Source: Bacillota bacterium
GTDB taxonomy: Bacteria; Bacillota; Dethiobacteria; Dethiobacterales; Dethiobacteraceae
Direction of reading: 5' to 3'
Assembly (NCBI GenBank): GCA_018725565.1
Contig: QLUR01000014.1
Coordinates: forward strand, 1-61,615
DNA length: 61,615 bases
Shown here: positions 7,863-16,870 of the stretch, in pieces
Numbering within the stretch: position 1 is the first letter of the stretch
Layout: every line of letters begins with the position of its first letter
Translations under genes and position numbers: made by a program
The notes under the pieces: model-generated
Database searches by the model: none
What the model was told of the DNA's origin: nothing
The model's input: only the letters and a program-made list of their open reading frames with translations

Positions 7863-8861
7863 ATGAAGATTCCGGGGAAAATTCCAAAGCTTGCGATCAT
7901 CCTATTGACCGCAGCAGTTCTGTTATTTGCCAGGACAGGCTATGTGCTGATGAAACCGGGGACTGTCGAAAATCTGGAATCCCTGGTTACGGTGAAAGGG
8001 GCCGCAAAGGAAAACGGCGGCAGTTTTTATCTTGTCACGGTAACCCAGCAGCAGGCCTCCCCACTGCTTATGATCTATGCTTTGTTTGCCGGTAACGTTG
8101 ACCTTGCACCAAGCCGTCAGCTAATCCCCCCTGGGATGGATATGCAAAGATATAATGAGATGATGCATCGCTGGATGGAGGAAAGCCAAAATCTGGCTCG
8201 TGTTATCGCTTTCAGAAAAGCGGGTTTTTTGGTGCCTATTACCAGTGACGGCGTGGAAGTGGTCGAGGTTGGCAGGGACGGTCCTGCACAGGGGATCTTG
8301 GCTGCTCACGACATTATCCTGTCTGTGGACGACAAACAGGTGTTCCTGGCTCATGAACTGGTAAACATGGTTCAGCTTCGCCGAATCGGAGACCCGGTAA
8401 CACTTCGTGTCCTCCGTGAAGGTCACGAACTGCATGTTACAGTTCCGACAGTAAGCCATCCTGAAGATTCAGATAGGGCTGCTCTCCGCGTTCTTGTCCA
8501 GACATTGAATTGGCGGCCGCAATTGCCTCGCAGCGTAGAGATTGATGCCGGAGAAATCACCGGTCCGTCGGCCGGGTTAATGTTTGTGCTGGAAATATTG
8601 GACCAGCTAAAGGAAGATGACCTTTCAGCCGGCCGGCTGATTGCAGGCACCGGCACCATCAACCTGCAGGAACAGGTGGGCAGCGTTGGCGGTGTGCGTC
8701 AGAAAGTGGCAGCCGCGGAAAAAGCAGGAGCAGAATACTTTTTAGTGCCGCGAGAAAATTATGCTGAAGCCCAGGCGGTTTCCCGGCAGATCAAGCTTGT
8801 CCCCGTATCAACTCTGTCAGAGGCGCTGGTCTTCCTTGCAGATTTAGAAAACGAAATATAG
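7863..8861 (+). CDS. ylbL: YlbL/SepM-type PDZ and Lon-like membrane protease
   Basis: The 332-residue product has an N-terminal membrane anchor (residues 9-28), a PDZ domain (about 120-195: GFLVP-VEVGRDGPAQGILAAHDIILSVDD) and a C-terminal S16 (Lon-like) protease domain. The catalytic Ser lies in ITGPSAGLM (about residue 237) and the Lys in VRQKVAAAEKAG (about residue 279). The family cleaves extracytoplasmic or membrane substrates; in streptococci SepM matures a signal peptide, and in B. subtilis YlbL is involved in the DNA-damage checkpoint. GAGAGAAGAGGGA lies upstream. It is transcribed divergently from ylbJ. Confidence 0.93.
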   Translation: MKIPGKIPKLAIILLTAAVLLFARTGYVLMKPGTVENLESLVTVKGAAKENGGSFYLVTVTQQQASPLLMIYALFAGNVDLAPSRQLIPPGMDMQRYNEMMHRWMEESQNLARVIAFRKAGFLVPITSDGVEVVEVGRDGPAQGILAAHDIILSVDDKQVFLAHELVNMVQLRRIGDPVTLRVLREGHELHVTVPTVSHPEDSDRAALRVLVQTLNWRPQLPRSVEIDAGEITGPSAGLMFVLEILDQLKEDDLSAGRLIAGTGTINLQEQVGSVGGVRQKVAAAEKAGAEYFLVPRENYAEAQAVSRQIKLVPVSTLSEALVFLADLENEI

Positions 8862-8916
8862 CGCAAAAAAGCGATATGAGGAGTTAAATGGCGAAATTGT
8901 CTCTTAGTATAAAATC

Positions 8917-8946
8917 TTGACAAAAATACTCCGCCTTGATTATAAT
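8917..8946 (+). promoter_or_regulatory. Sigma-A promoter of the rpmF-plsX-fab operon
   Basis: A -35 TTGACA (8917-8922) and -10 TATAAT (8941-8946) are separated by 18 bp, both perfect matches. The site lies 126 bp before rpmF, leaving a long leader. The yceD (DUF177) gene that often precedes rpmF is missing. Confidence 0.85.
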
Positions 8947-9072
8947 ATTCAGTAGCGCAAGCGAGGTGCGTATTGCTGTTATGCGGATTTCAATTCTACA
9001 GGGGATCTGCGTTTGTCGACGCTTAACAAATTACTGTCGTAAAAAGAAAAGTAGCTGGAGGTATGCATAATT

Positions 9073-9249
9073 ATGGCTGTTCCAAAGCGAAGAACGTCCA
9101 AGGCGAGAAAACACAAACGGAGAACACACTGGAAGCTGGTTCTTCCTGGGCTGATTTCCTGCCCGCAATGCCAAGAACCGAAGCTTCCTCACCGGGTATG
9201 TGTGCATTGCGGGCATTACAAAGGAAGAGAAGCCGTAGAAACTGAATAA
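9073..9249 (+). CDS. rpmF: 50S ribosomal protein L32
   Basis: The 58-residue product begins [20 protein letters not shown], diagnostic of L32, and carries a zinc ribbon made of two Cys pairs (C30-x2-C33 and C43-x2-C46). GGAGG lies at 9057-9061. It is the first gene of the fatty-acid operon, a common arrangement. The gene is short and easily missed. Confidence 0.96.
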   Translation: MAVPKRRTSKARKHKRRTHWKLVLPGLISCPQCQEPKLPHRVCVHCGHYKGREAVETE

Positions 9250-9266
9250 GATCCAGGAAAGCCTTA

Positions 9267-9297
9267 CTCTCCTTCTTGTCCGAGGAGGGTTTTTATT
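9267..9297 (+). terminator. Weak terminator or attenuator between rpmF and plsX
   Basis: A stem CTCTCCT with AGGAGGG (one G-T pair; 9267-9273 and 9283-9289) is followed by TTTTTATTATT. It could lower transcription into plsX relative to the ribosomal gene rpmF. Confidence 0.55.
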
Positions 9298-9363
9298 ATC
9301 AGAGGCGATGTTGTTACGGCATAAATTTGCCTGTAGCAAATTGTATCGTGAGGTGTAAAGTTT

Positions 9364-10410
9364 TTGGTAAGGATTGCTCTTGATGTTATGGGTGGTGATC
9401 ATGCTCCCGGGGAAATGCTGCGGGGAGGACTGCTGGCCGCCGGAGAAATAGACGACCTGCAGCTGTTGCTGGTCGGCTCTCATGAACGTATACAGAGTTA
9501 TTTGGACAGCGTGAAATACCCGCGGGAGAGGGTAGAGATTGTCAGTGCGCCGGAAGTGATAGGTGATGATGAGGCTCCTGTCTTGGCAGTGCGCCGAAAA
9601 AAGAATGCTTCTTTGACAACTGCTGTGCGCCTGGTCAAGGAAGGAATGGCTGATGCTGCAGTATCTGCGGGAAACACAGGGGCACTGATGGCCGCAGGAC
9701 TGTTATTGCTGGGTCGAATGGCAAATATTGAGCGGCCGGCGCTGTCTGCCTGTCTTCCTGTTTTTAACGGGGGAAATTTAGTGCTGTTGGATGTAGGGGC
9801 TAATATGGATGCTACTGCAGAACAATTGTTCCAATATGCGGTAATGGGTTCTGTTTATGCGAGGGAGATACTTGGCAAAAACAACCCGCAGGTTGCTTTG
9901 TTGAACGTCGGGACTGAAGAAAGTAAAGGCAATGAGCAGGTCAGGGAAGCACACAATCTGCTCAAAACGAAATTGCCCGGTTTTGTGGGCAATATGGAAG
10001 CCCGCGACATTTTCGGAGGCGTAGTTGATGTAGTTGTCTGCGACGGTTTTGTAGGCAATATTCTCCTGAAAGCAACAGAAGGCCTGTCCGCAGGTATTTT
10101 TGGTGCGCTGCGGGAAGCTTTTGCCGCAGACCTGCGAGGCAAAGCCGGAGCGGCGCTCCTTATGCCAAAACTGATCTCTTTAAAAAAGCGGATGGACTAT
10201 TCAGAGTACGGAGGTGCGCCGCTCCTGGGTGTCGATGGGGTCTGCGTCAAAAGCCACGGCTCCTCTAAGGCGGCGGCAATTCGCAGTGCCATTGTGCGGC
10301 AAGCTTATCGTTCGGTAAAATTGAGTATCAATGAACAAATTCGCAGGCAGTTGCTTTTGGTGACGCAAAAGGAAAATACTTGCGCTTGTCAGGAAAGGAA
10401 AGACACATGA
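9364..10410 (+). CDS. plsX: Phosphate acyltransferase PlsX
   Basis: PlsX makes acyl-phosphate from acyl-ACP, the donor for PlsY in phospholipid synthesis. The 348-residue product has the family start RIALDVMGGDHAP, the SAGNTGALMAAG motif near residue 100 and NVGTEESKGNE near residue 180. The start is TTG at 9364 with GAGGTG upstream. The stop overlaps the fabH ATG (ATGA). No fapR gene is present between rpmF and plsX, unlike in Bacillus. Confidence 0.96.
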   Translation: MVRIALDVMGGDHAPGEMLRGGLLAAGEIDDLQLLLVGSHERIQSYLDSVKYPRERVEIVSAPEVIGDDEAPVLAVRRKKNASLTTAVRLVKEGMADAAVSAGNTGALMAAGLLLLGRMANIERPALSACLPVFNGGNLVLLDVGANMDATAEQLFQYAVMGSVYAREILGKNNPQVALLNVGTEESKGNEQVREAHNLLKTKLPGFVGNMEARDIFGGVVDVVVCDGFVGNILLKATEGLSAGIFGALREAFAADLRGKAGAALLMPKLISLKKRMDYSEYGGAPLLGVDGVCVKSHGSSKAAAIRSAIVRQAYRSVKLSINEQIRRQLLLVTQKENTCACQERKDT

Positions 10411-11396
10411 CAGAAAGAACTGGAGTAGGGATACTGGGAATCGGCTCGGCTTTGCCCGCCAGAGTAGTTACCAATATTGACCTGGAAAAGACCCTTGATA
10501 CCAGTGACGAATGGATTCGTACGCGGACCGGGATTTGTGAGCGCCGTATCGCCGAGGAAGATGTGTGCACATCTGATTTGGCAGCCCAGGCAGCAATGGC
10601 CGCCCTGCGCGATGCCGCAGCCGGACCTGATGAAGTAGACTTAATAATTCTGGCTACGGCTACTCCAGATGCACCGTTGCCGGCTACCGCCTGTTATGTG
10701 CAAGCGAAACTGGGGGCGTCCCGTGCTGCTGCCTTTGACGTTGCTGCAGGTTGCACCGGTTTTATCTATGCCCTGTCAATAGGACACCAGTTTATCGCTT
10801 CCGGCAACTACCGGCGCGTATTGGTGATAGGTGCTGAGATTCTCTCCCGCATTCTTGACTGGAACGACCGGGCGACCTGTGTCTTATTTGGTGACGGGGC
10901 AGGCGCTGTTCTTTTGGGACCGGTCCCTGCCGGTCAGGGACTGCTGTCGTTTAAACTTGGCTCTGACGGTACATACGCTGACGTATTGGCCATACCGGCG
11001 GGAGGCACAAAATTGCCTACAAGTATTGCTACCGCAGAGGCGCGGCTGCATTATGTCAAAATGGCCGGGAATGAAGTGTTTAAATTTGCCGTCCGTGTCA
11101 TAGGAGATGTAACTGTCCAAGCCCTTGATGAACTTGGGCTGACTGTGGCGGATCTGGATTTTTTGGTGCCGCATCAGGCAAACTGGCGAATTATCGATGC
11201 GGCCCGTAAACGCTTTGAATTGCCGGAAGAAAGGGTAGTCGTCAATATTGACCGCTATGGTAATATGTCAGCCGCTTCTATTCCAGTGGCATTAGAGGAA
11301 GCGGTCCGGTCGGGGCGTTTAAAAAGAGGAGATTTGGTGTCCATGGTAGGATTCGGTGCCGGGCTTACTTGGGGTGCGGCAATCATGAGGTACTAG
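10407..11396 (+). CDS. fabH: 3-oxoacyl-ACP synthase III FabH
   Basis: FabH condenses acetyl- or branched acyl-CoA with malonyl-ACP to start fatty-acid synthesis. The 329-residue product has the catalytic triad in DVAAGCTGFIYAL (Cys), VPHQANWRII (His) and NIDRYGNMSAAS (Asn). The ATG at 10407 overlaps the plsX stop and is preceded by AGGAAAGGA. The length is normal. Confidence 0.97.
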   Translation: MTERTGVGILGIGSALPARVVTNIDLEKTLDTSDEWIRTRTGICERRIAEEDVCTSDLAAQAAMAALRDAAAGPDEVDLIILATATPDAPLPATACYVQAKLGASRAAAFDVAAGCTGFIYALSIGHQFIASGNYRRVLVIGAEILSRILDWNDRATCVLFGDGAGAVLLGPVPAGQGLLSFKLGSDGTYADVLAIPAGGTKLPTSIATAEARLHYVKMAGNEVFKFAVRVIGDVTVQALDELGLTVADLDFLVPHQANWRIIDAARKRFELPEERVVVNIDRYGNMSAASIPVALEEAVRSGRLKRGDLVSMVGFGAGLTWGAAIMRY

Positions 11397-11410
11397 TGGA
11401 GGTGTCTGCG

Positions 11411-12379
11411 TTGGAGTTTAAAACTGCTTTGTGTGAGCTGCTGGGGATAAATGTCCCAGTGCTGCAAGGCGGTATGGCCTGGGTGGCAACGGGGGAACTG
11501 GCTGCCGCTGTTTCTGAAGCCGGAGGGCTTGGGATCATCGGTGCCGGAAATGCTCCTGCCGCCTTTGTGGAACAGGAGATAATCAAGGCCAAATTGCTGA
11601 CAAAAAAACCTTTTGGTGTTAATCTTATGCTGCTTTCGCCTTTTGTAGAGGATGTGGCGGAACTGCTATTGCGGGAGGAAGTCAGGGTAGTCACCACCGG
11701 TGCCGGAAACCCTGGGAAGTATGTTGACAAGTTTAAGAAGAAAAATATCAGCCTGATCCCGGTGGTATCTTCAGTGGCACTGGCGAAACGCCTTGAACGG
11801 ATGGGGGTTGATGCCATGATTGCCGAAGGGAAAGAGAGCGGCGGTCATGTGGGGCAGTTAACGACCATGGTTTTAGTGCCTCAGGTGGTGGACGCCGTCA
11901 GTGTGCCTGTTATTGCTGCCGGAGGCATAGCAGACAGTCGGGGCGTGGTTGCAGCCCTGGCTTTGGGCGCACAGGGGGTTCAGCTTGGTACACGTTTTGT
12001 CTGTGCTACTGAATGCACGGTGCATCCCAACTATAAGGCGGCTATTCTCAAAGCGAAAGACAGGGATACTGTGATAACCGGCCGTTCCACAGGACATCCG
12101 GTACGCGTTCTCTATAATAAACTTGCTCGCCAGTTCGAGAACATGGAAAAAGCAGGTGCTTTGCCCGAGGAAATTGAGAAACTTGGCATAGGAAAGCTTG
12201 CCGCTGCCGCCAGGGATGGGGACGTGGTTCTTGGCTCTGTAATGGCCGGTCAGTCCGCTGCCCTGGTACACAGGGAAGAACCGTCCGCAGCCATAATCGA
12301 TGATTTGGTGAAGGGTTCTTTGCAGTTGATCACGGAACTGAAAGCAAAATTTTGCTCTGAGGTGTCCCATGGCTGGTAA
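11411..12379 (+). CDS. fabK: Enoyl-ACP reductase II FabK (FMN-dependent)
   Basis: FabK reduces trans-2-enoyl-ACP and replaces FabI in many Firmicutes. The 322-residue product is a nitronate-monooxygenase-like TIM barrel: VPVLQGGMAWVATGELAAAVSEAGGLGIIG at the start, EGKESGGHVG (His near the FMN), PVIAAGGIADSRG and GAQGVQLGTRF for phosphate binding. The start is TTG 11411, chosen because GGAGGTG lies at 11399-11405. An upstream in-frame extension would overlap fabH by 28 bp. Confidence 0.95.
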   Translation: MEFKTALCELLGINVPVLQGGMAWVATGELAAAVSEAGGLGIIGAGNAPAAFVEQEIIKAKLLTKKPFGVNLMLLSPFVEDVAELLLREEVRVVTTGAGNPGKYVDKFKKKNISLIPVVSSVALAKRLERMGVDAMIAEGKESGGHVGQLTTMVLVPQVVDAVSVPVIAAGGIADSRGVVAALALGAQGVQLGTRFVCATECTVHPNYKAAILKAKDRDTVITGRSTGHPVRVLYNKLARQFENMEKAGALPEEIEKLGIGKLAAAARDGDVVLGSVMAGQSAALVHREEPSAAIIDDLVKGSLQLITELKAKFCSEVSHGW

Positions 12380-13340
12380 ACTGGCTTTTATTTTCCCGGG
12401 GCAAGGCGCACAATACATTGGAATGGGCAGAGAAATAGCTCAAAATTACGGGATAGCAGGTCGCGTCTTTGCCGAGGCTGATGAGGTTTTAGGTTTTAGG
12501 CTGACAGAAAAAGTGTTTTACGGTACCGAAGAAGAACTAAAACAAACGGAAGTAACTCAACCGGCAATCCTAGCCACAAGTATTGCCTGCCTGCAGGTCC
12601 TCCGCAATGAATATGGACTTAATCCCGATGGTGCAGCAGGCTTAAGTCTTGGCGAATATTCCGCGCTTGTTTGTGCCGGAGCGTTGTCTTTTGACGAGGC
12701 TCTGTTGCTTGTCCAGAAAAGGGGGCGCTATATGCAGGAAGCCCTGCCGCCGGGGGTAAGCGGCATGGCTGCGTTGCTCGGGCTGGAAAGGGAGAAGGTC
12801 CTGGAAGCATGTCGTTTGTCGGCAGAATATGGTGTGGTGGAGCCTGCTAACTTTAATGCTCCTGACCAGATTGTTATTGCCGGCGAACTGGCGGCTTTGC
12901 GGAATGCCTGCCGGATTGCCAAAGAGCTTGGTGCTAAACGGGTTATTGAACTCCCGGTCAGTGTTTCTTTCCATTGCAGCCTGCTGAGAAATGTGGAAAA
13001 GCTGCTGGCGCAAGCTCTGGACAGCGTGACGCTGGTTCCTGCCAACCTGCCGGTTGTGGCCAATGTTTCCGCTGAGTATGTCAGGACGCCTGAAGAAATC
13101 AGGCTGGCTTTGATTCACCAAGTCAGCCATGCAGTTCTTTGGCAGGATTCCGTGGAAAAGTTTGCCGCCGATGGTTATAAAATTTTTGTGGAAGTCGGCC
13201 CGGGAAAATCATTGACCGGGCTGGCAAAAAAAATTAATCCTGGTCTTTGTGCACATCATGTTGAGGATCTGCAGTCCCTCAGAAAGGTAGTGAAATTCTT
13301 GCAGCAAAGGGAGGAAGCGATTGATGCAGTTGGCTGGTAA
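12369..13340 (+). CDS. fabD: Malonyl-CoA:ACP transacylase FabD
   Basis: FabD loads malonyl from CoA onto ACP. The 323-residue product shows the FPGQGAQYIGMG start, the nucleophile elbow GLSLGEYSALV (Ser near 93), and a catalytic His in VSFHCSLL. It overlaps fabK by 11 bp and fabG by 17 bp, so translation is probably coupled. Confidence 0.97.
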   Translation: MAGKLAFIFPGQGAQYIGMGREIAQNYGIAGRVFAEADEVLGFRLTEKVFYGTEEELKQTEVTQPAILATSIACLQVLRNEYGLNPDGAAGLSLGEYSALVCAGALSFDEALLLVQKRGRYMQEALPPGVSGMAALLGLEREKVLEACRLSAEYGVVEPANFNAPDQIVIAGELAALRNACRIAKELGAKRVIELPVSVSFHCSLLRNVEKLLAQALDSVTLVPANLPVVANVSAEYVRTPEEIRLALIHQVSHAVLWQDSVEKFAADGYKIFVEVGPGKSLTGLAKKINPGLCAHHVEDLQSLRKVVKFLQQREEAIDAVGW

Positions 13341-14070
13341 AGTGGCCATTGTTACCGGCGCCTCCAGGGGGATAGGGCGTGCTGTTGCTCTCGGGCTCGC
13401 CTCTCGCGGTGCCGCCGTTGTCATCAATTATGTTGCCGGAACAGCCGCCGCCGCAGAAACTTTGGCGGCTGTGGAAAATGCCTGTGGGAGAGGATTGCTG
13501 TTTCAGGCGGATGTGGCTGATGCCAGGTCCTGTGAGGAGATGGTTTCCGCTGCCCTTGATAATTTCGGAAGAATTGATATACTAGTTAATAACGCCGGAA
13601 TTACCAGAGACAACATCCTGGCCCGCATGAAACAGGATGAATGGCAGTCGGTTATCGACACAAACCTGACCGGTGCTTTTAACTGTTCAAAAGCCGTTCT
13701 GCGACCGCTGCTTCGCCAGAAGACCGGCGGAAGAATTATCAATATTTCCTCAGTGGTCGCCTTGTCAGGAAGTACAGGTCAGGCTAATTACGCCGCTGCC
13801 AAGGCCGGGTTAATCGGTTTGACCAAGTCTTTGGCCAGGGAACTGGCCAGCCGGCAGATTACAGTTAATGCTGTGGCACCCGGAATTATTGCTACTGATA
13901 TGACAGCGGTACTACCGGCAACGCTGCAGGAGAGCATGCTGTCAAGGGTACCGTTGGGCCGTGCCGGAACCGCTGAGGAGGTAGCAGAAACTGTTGTCTT
14001 TCTTGCGACAGCCGGTACTTATATCACGGGACAGGTCATAACTGTTGACGGAGGCTTGTTAATGGTTTAG
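13324..14070 (+). CDS. fabG: 3-oxoacyl-ACP reductase FabG
   Basis: FabG reduces 3-ketoacyl-ACP with NADPH. The 248-residue SDR product has the cofactor motif TGASRGIGRAVA, NNAGITRDN, and the catalytic Ser, Tyr and Lys in INISSVVAL and NYAAAKAG, with the family C-terminus GQVITVDGGLLM. The ATG at 13324 is preceded by GGGAGG; a TTG one codon upstream is the alternative. It overlaps the end of fabD. Confidence 0.97.
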   Translation: MQLAGKVAIVTGASRGIGRAVALGLASRGAAVVINYVAGTAAAAETLAAVENACGRGLLFQADVADARSCEEMVSAALDNFGRIDILVNNAGITRDNILARMKQDEWQSVIDTNLTGAFNCSKAVLRPLLRQKTGGRIINISSVVALSGSTGQANYAAAKAGLIGLTKSLARELASRQITVNAVAPGIIATDMTAVLPATLQESMLSRVPLGRAGTAEEVAETVVFLATAGTYITGQVITVDGGLLMV

Positions 14071-14109
14071 AATATGTTTCTGCAGGCTTTTCCAAGGAGG
14101 TGAGACGAA

Positions 14110-14337
14110 ATGGATATTTACGCCAAAGTTAAAAAACTGATCAGTGAACAACTGGGTGTGGACGAAAGCGAGATTGCCAAGGAAACTTCGTTTGAAGATC
14201 TGGATGCGGATTCCTTGGATATAGTCGAACTGGTTATGGCGCTGGAAGAGGAGTTCGGCTTAGAAATAGCCGATGAGGAAGTAGAAAAGATCAAGAGCGT
14301 GGGTGATGTGGTGCGTTACATAGAAACGCGCGTCTGA
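14110..14337 (+). CDS. acpP: Acyl carrier protein
   Basis: The 75-residue acidic protein carries the 4'-phosphopantetheine attachment motif [16 protein letters not shown], with the modified Ser at about residue 37. AAGGAGGTGA precedes the ATG. It lies between fabG and fabF, the standard place. Confidence 0.97.
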   Translation: MDIYAKVKKLISEQLGVDESEIAKETSFEDLDADSLDIVELVMALEEEFGLEIADEEVEKIKSVGDVVRYIETRV

Positions 14338-14340
14338 TGA

Positions 14341-14366
14341 AAAGCCCTGTGTAATGGCAGGGCTTT
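14341..14366 (+). terminator. Intercistronic hairpin between acpP and fabF
   Basis: A perfect 9-bp stem (AAAGCCCTG with CAGGGCTTT) has an 8-base loop. It is followed by only three T residues, so partial termination or mRNA 3'-end protection of the abundant acpP message is more likely than full termination. Confidence 0.5.
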
Positions 14367-14399
14367 CTGGCAGAAATGACTTATCATGAGGTGAGAATG

Positions 14400-15659
14400 A
14401 TGCAGCGTCGTGTGGTTGTCACGGGGTTGGGCGTTATATCCCCGGTAGGAATCGGCAAGGAATCTTTTTGGAATAGCCTTTGCGCCGGCAAATCCGGAGT
14501 CAGCCGCTTTACCCGCTTCAATGTTGAAGACTATCCGACACAAATCGGCGCCGAGGTCAGGGACTTTGAACCACACGACTATATTGAAAAAAAAGACCTC
14601 CGGCGCATGGACCGTTTCGGTCAGTTTGCCGTAGCTGCCGCCAGAATGGCCCTGGAAGACGCTCGCCTAAACGGTGACTTTGACAGTGAGCGTGCCGGAG
14701 TTTCAATAGGCTCAGGTATCGGCGGCATTATCACCATTGAAGAACAGATCAAGGTACTTAACGAAAAAGGTGTGCGCCGGGTCAGTCCGTTTTTTGTGCC
14801 AATGTTGATTGCCAATATGGCGTCTGGTTATGTATCAATGGAATTTGGTCTGAAGGGGCCGAACACTACCTTAGTTACCGCCTGTGCCACCGGTACGCAC
14901 TCGTTGGGAGAAGCCTTCAGAAGCATCCAGCGTGGCGATGCCGATTTGATGATTGCCGGAGGCAGTGAAGCCGCCTTTACGCCGGTGGCTTTTGCCGGCT
15001 TTTGTGCGATGCGGGCTATGTCCACCCGCAATGATGAGCCTGAACGCGCTTCACGACCCTTTGACCGGGACAGGGATGGTTTTGTCATGGGGGAAGGTGC
15101 CGGTGTGCTGGTGCTTGAGTTGCTTGAGCATGCCATGAGGCGTGGTGCCAGGATTTATGCCGAGATTTGCGGTTATGGATTAAGCGGAGATGCCTACCAT
15201 GTCACGGCCCCCGAACCTGATGGCTCAGGAGCCATTCGCTGCATGACCATGGCTCTGCATGATGCAGGTCTTAACCCTTCAGAAATTGATTATATCAACG
15301 CTCACGGAACTTCCACTGATTTGAACGACAGAACGGAAACTCTGGCTATTAAAGCCGTTTTTGGTGAGCACGCCTACCGGTTGGCGGTAAGTTCCACCAA
15401 GTCGATGATCGGCCATCTTTTAGGTGCTGCCGGCGGCGTGGAAGCGATTGCGTCTGTACTTAGCATAGACACCGGCGTTATTACTCCTACAGTCAATTAT
15501 GAAAACAAGGACCCGGAGTGCGACTTGGACTACGTGCCTAACAGGGCCAGGGAACGCAGAATATTTGCTGCTATGTCTAATTCTTTTGGGTTTGGAGGTA
15601 CCAATGCCTCCCTTGTTTTCAAAAAGATAACAAACCCTGAACAAGTTGTGGCTGAGTAA
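14400..15659 (+). CDS. fabF: 3-oxoacyl-ACP synthase II FabF
   Basis: FabF elongates acyl-ACP with malonyl-ACP. The 419-residue product has the start [15 protein letters not shown], the catalytic Cys in TACATGTHS, and the two His in [11 protein letters not shown] and [18 protein letters not shown] at 14388-14394 gives good spacing to ATG 14400; ATG 14397 is an alternative. Confidence 0.97.
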   Translation: MQRRVVVTGLGVISPVGIGKESFWNSLCAGKSGVSRFTRFNVEDYPTQIGAEVRDFEPHDYIEKKDLRRMDRFGQFAVAAARMALEDARLNGDFDSERAGVSIGSGIGGIITIEEQIKVLNEKGVRRVSPFFVPMLIANMASGYVSMEFGLKGPNTTLVTACATGTHSLGEAFRSIQRGDADLMIAGGSEAAFTPVAFAGFCAMRAMSTRNDEPERASRPFDRDRDGFVMGEGAGVLVLELLEHAMRRGARIYAEICGYGLSGDAYHVTAPEPDGSGAIRCMTMALHDAGLNPSEIDYINAHGTSTDLNDRTETLAIKAVFGEHAYRLAVSSTKSMIGHLLGAAGGVEAIASVLSIDTGVITPTVNYENKDPECDLDYVPNRARERRIFAAMSNSFGFGGTNASLVFKKITNPEQVVAE

Positions 15660-15683
15660 ATATTTCTTTAACCGGAGAATTTC

Positions 15684-16385
15684 ATGACAGATAAGAACCT
15701 GGCAGCATTGTTTTACAAATTGAGGATCACGCCGAAGAACATTGATCATTATTTGCAGGCTCTGACACATTCGTCTTACGCCAACGAACGCGGCATGTTG
15801 ACTGGGGCTCATAACGAGCGGCTGGAATTTCTTGGGGATGCCGTTCTGGAGCTTGCTATCTCTGAAACTCTCTATATATTTTTCCCTGAATTGCCTGAAG
15901 GCAAGTTAACCCGCTACCGGGCCGGACTGGTTTGCGAAGAATCACTGTCGAGGCTGGCAAATGAGTTAGAACTTGGGACATTGGTCCGTCTTGGGAAGGG
16001 AGAAGATTCGAGCGGCGGCCGCCTGCGCCCGTCGTTGCTGGCTGACGTTTTTGAAGCGCTGCTAGGCGCTGTTTACCTTGACCTTGGTTTTGAGGAGGCC
16101 CGATTGCTCACCAGGCGGCTTTTTTCACCATTGTTCAAGGACCTAGCCCGTGGTTGCCTGCACCGTGACTATAAGACGTTGTTGCAGGAATACACTCAAC
16201 TGAAGCTGGCTTTGACTCCGGAATATCTTATTATCTCGGAGCAAGGACCGGACCATGCCAAAATTTTTGCGGCGCAAGTTTTTATCGGTACCCAGGTTGC
16301 GGGACAAGGAAGCGGCCGCACCAAAAAGGAAGCGGAACAGGAAGCTGCCAGAGAAGCTTACGAATTGTTGGTAAGGGTCAAATAA
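15684..16385 (+). CDS. rnc: Ribonuclease III
   Basis: RNase III cuts double-stranded RNA, including rRNA precursors. The 233-residue product has the signature NERLEFLGDAVLELAIS (about residues 44-60), a second metal site DVFEALLGAVYLD, and a C-terminal double-stranded-RNA-binding domain (about 160-230, ending KKEAEQEAAREAYELL). It ends the fatty-acid operon. The order fabF-rnc-smc-ftsY is common in Firmicutes. Confidence 0.97.
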   Translation: MTDKNLAALFYKLRITPKNIDHYLQALTHSSYANERGMLTGAHNERLEFLGDAVLELAISETLYIFFPELPEGKLTRYRAGLVCEESLSRLANELELGTLVRLGKGEDSSGGRLRPSLLADVFEALLGAVYLDLGFEEARLLTRRLFSPLFKDLARGCLHRDYKTLLQEYTQLKLALTPEYLIISEQGPDHAKIFAAQVFIGTQVAGQGSGRTKKEAEQEAAREAYELLVRVK

Positions 16386-16524
16386 TTTTGGCAGTGGCAG
16401 GAATTTTAACAGTTGGCCAGAAATAGTATTGTTACTAATAATAAGCAACCGGAACGAAACTGCTCCAGCGGTTTGTCAGCTACAGCCAGTAAATTCATCC
16501 TTAAGTTTTGAGGAGGAGCAGCAC

Positions 16525-16785
16525 TTGGAAGTACTCAAGGTTTCCGCCCATTCGAGTCCCAAATCGGTTGCCGGAGCACTTGCCGCCGTAATCAGAGAAA
16601 AAGGCGCTGCTGAAGTTCAGGCCGTAGGCGCAGGAGCGGTTAATCAGGCTGTAAAAGCTATTGCTATTTGCCGTGGCTTTGTTGCTCCAAACGGGATTGA
16701 TCTGGTTGCTGTACCTGCGTTTGCCGAGATTATCATTGATAACGAAGAACGGACGGCCATCAAGTTTATTGTGGGGCCACGGTAA
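16525..16785 (+). CDS. spoVS: Stage V sporulation protein SpoVS
   Basis: SpoVS is an Alba-like protein required for spore coat assembly and full spore maturation. The 86-residue product matches the family throughout: EVLKVSAHSSPKSVAGALAAV, GAGAVNQAVKAIAI, RGFVAPNGIDL and a C-terminal ERTAIKFIVGPR. The start is TTG 16525 with GAGGAGGAG upstream, giving exactly the family length of 86. A loose sigma-H-like pair (AGGAATT at 16399, GAAAT at 16420) lies upstream, but this is tentative. Confidence 0.95.
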   Translation: MEVLKVSAHSSPKSVAGALAAVIREKGAAEVQAVGAGAVNQAVKAIAICRGFVAPNGIDLVAVPAFAEIIIDNEERTAIKFIVGPR

Positions 16786-16870
16786 TCAAAGAATGACCTA
16801 GGCCTGCTTGGCTGCAAGCAGGTGTTTTTACGTTTCCCTGAAGGTCGCTGGAGACAAGGGGGCTTTATTT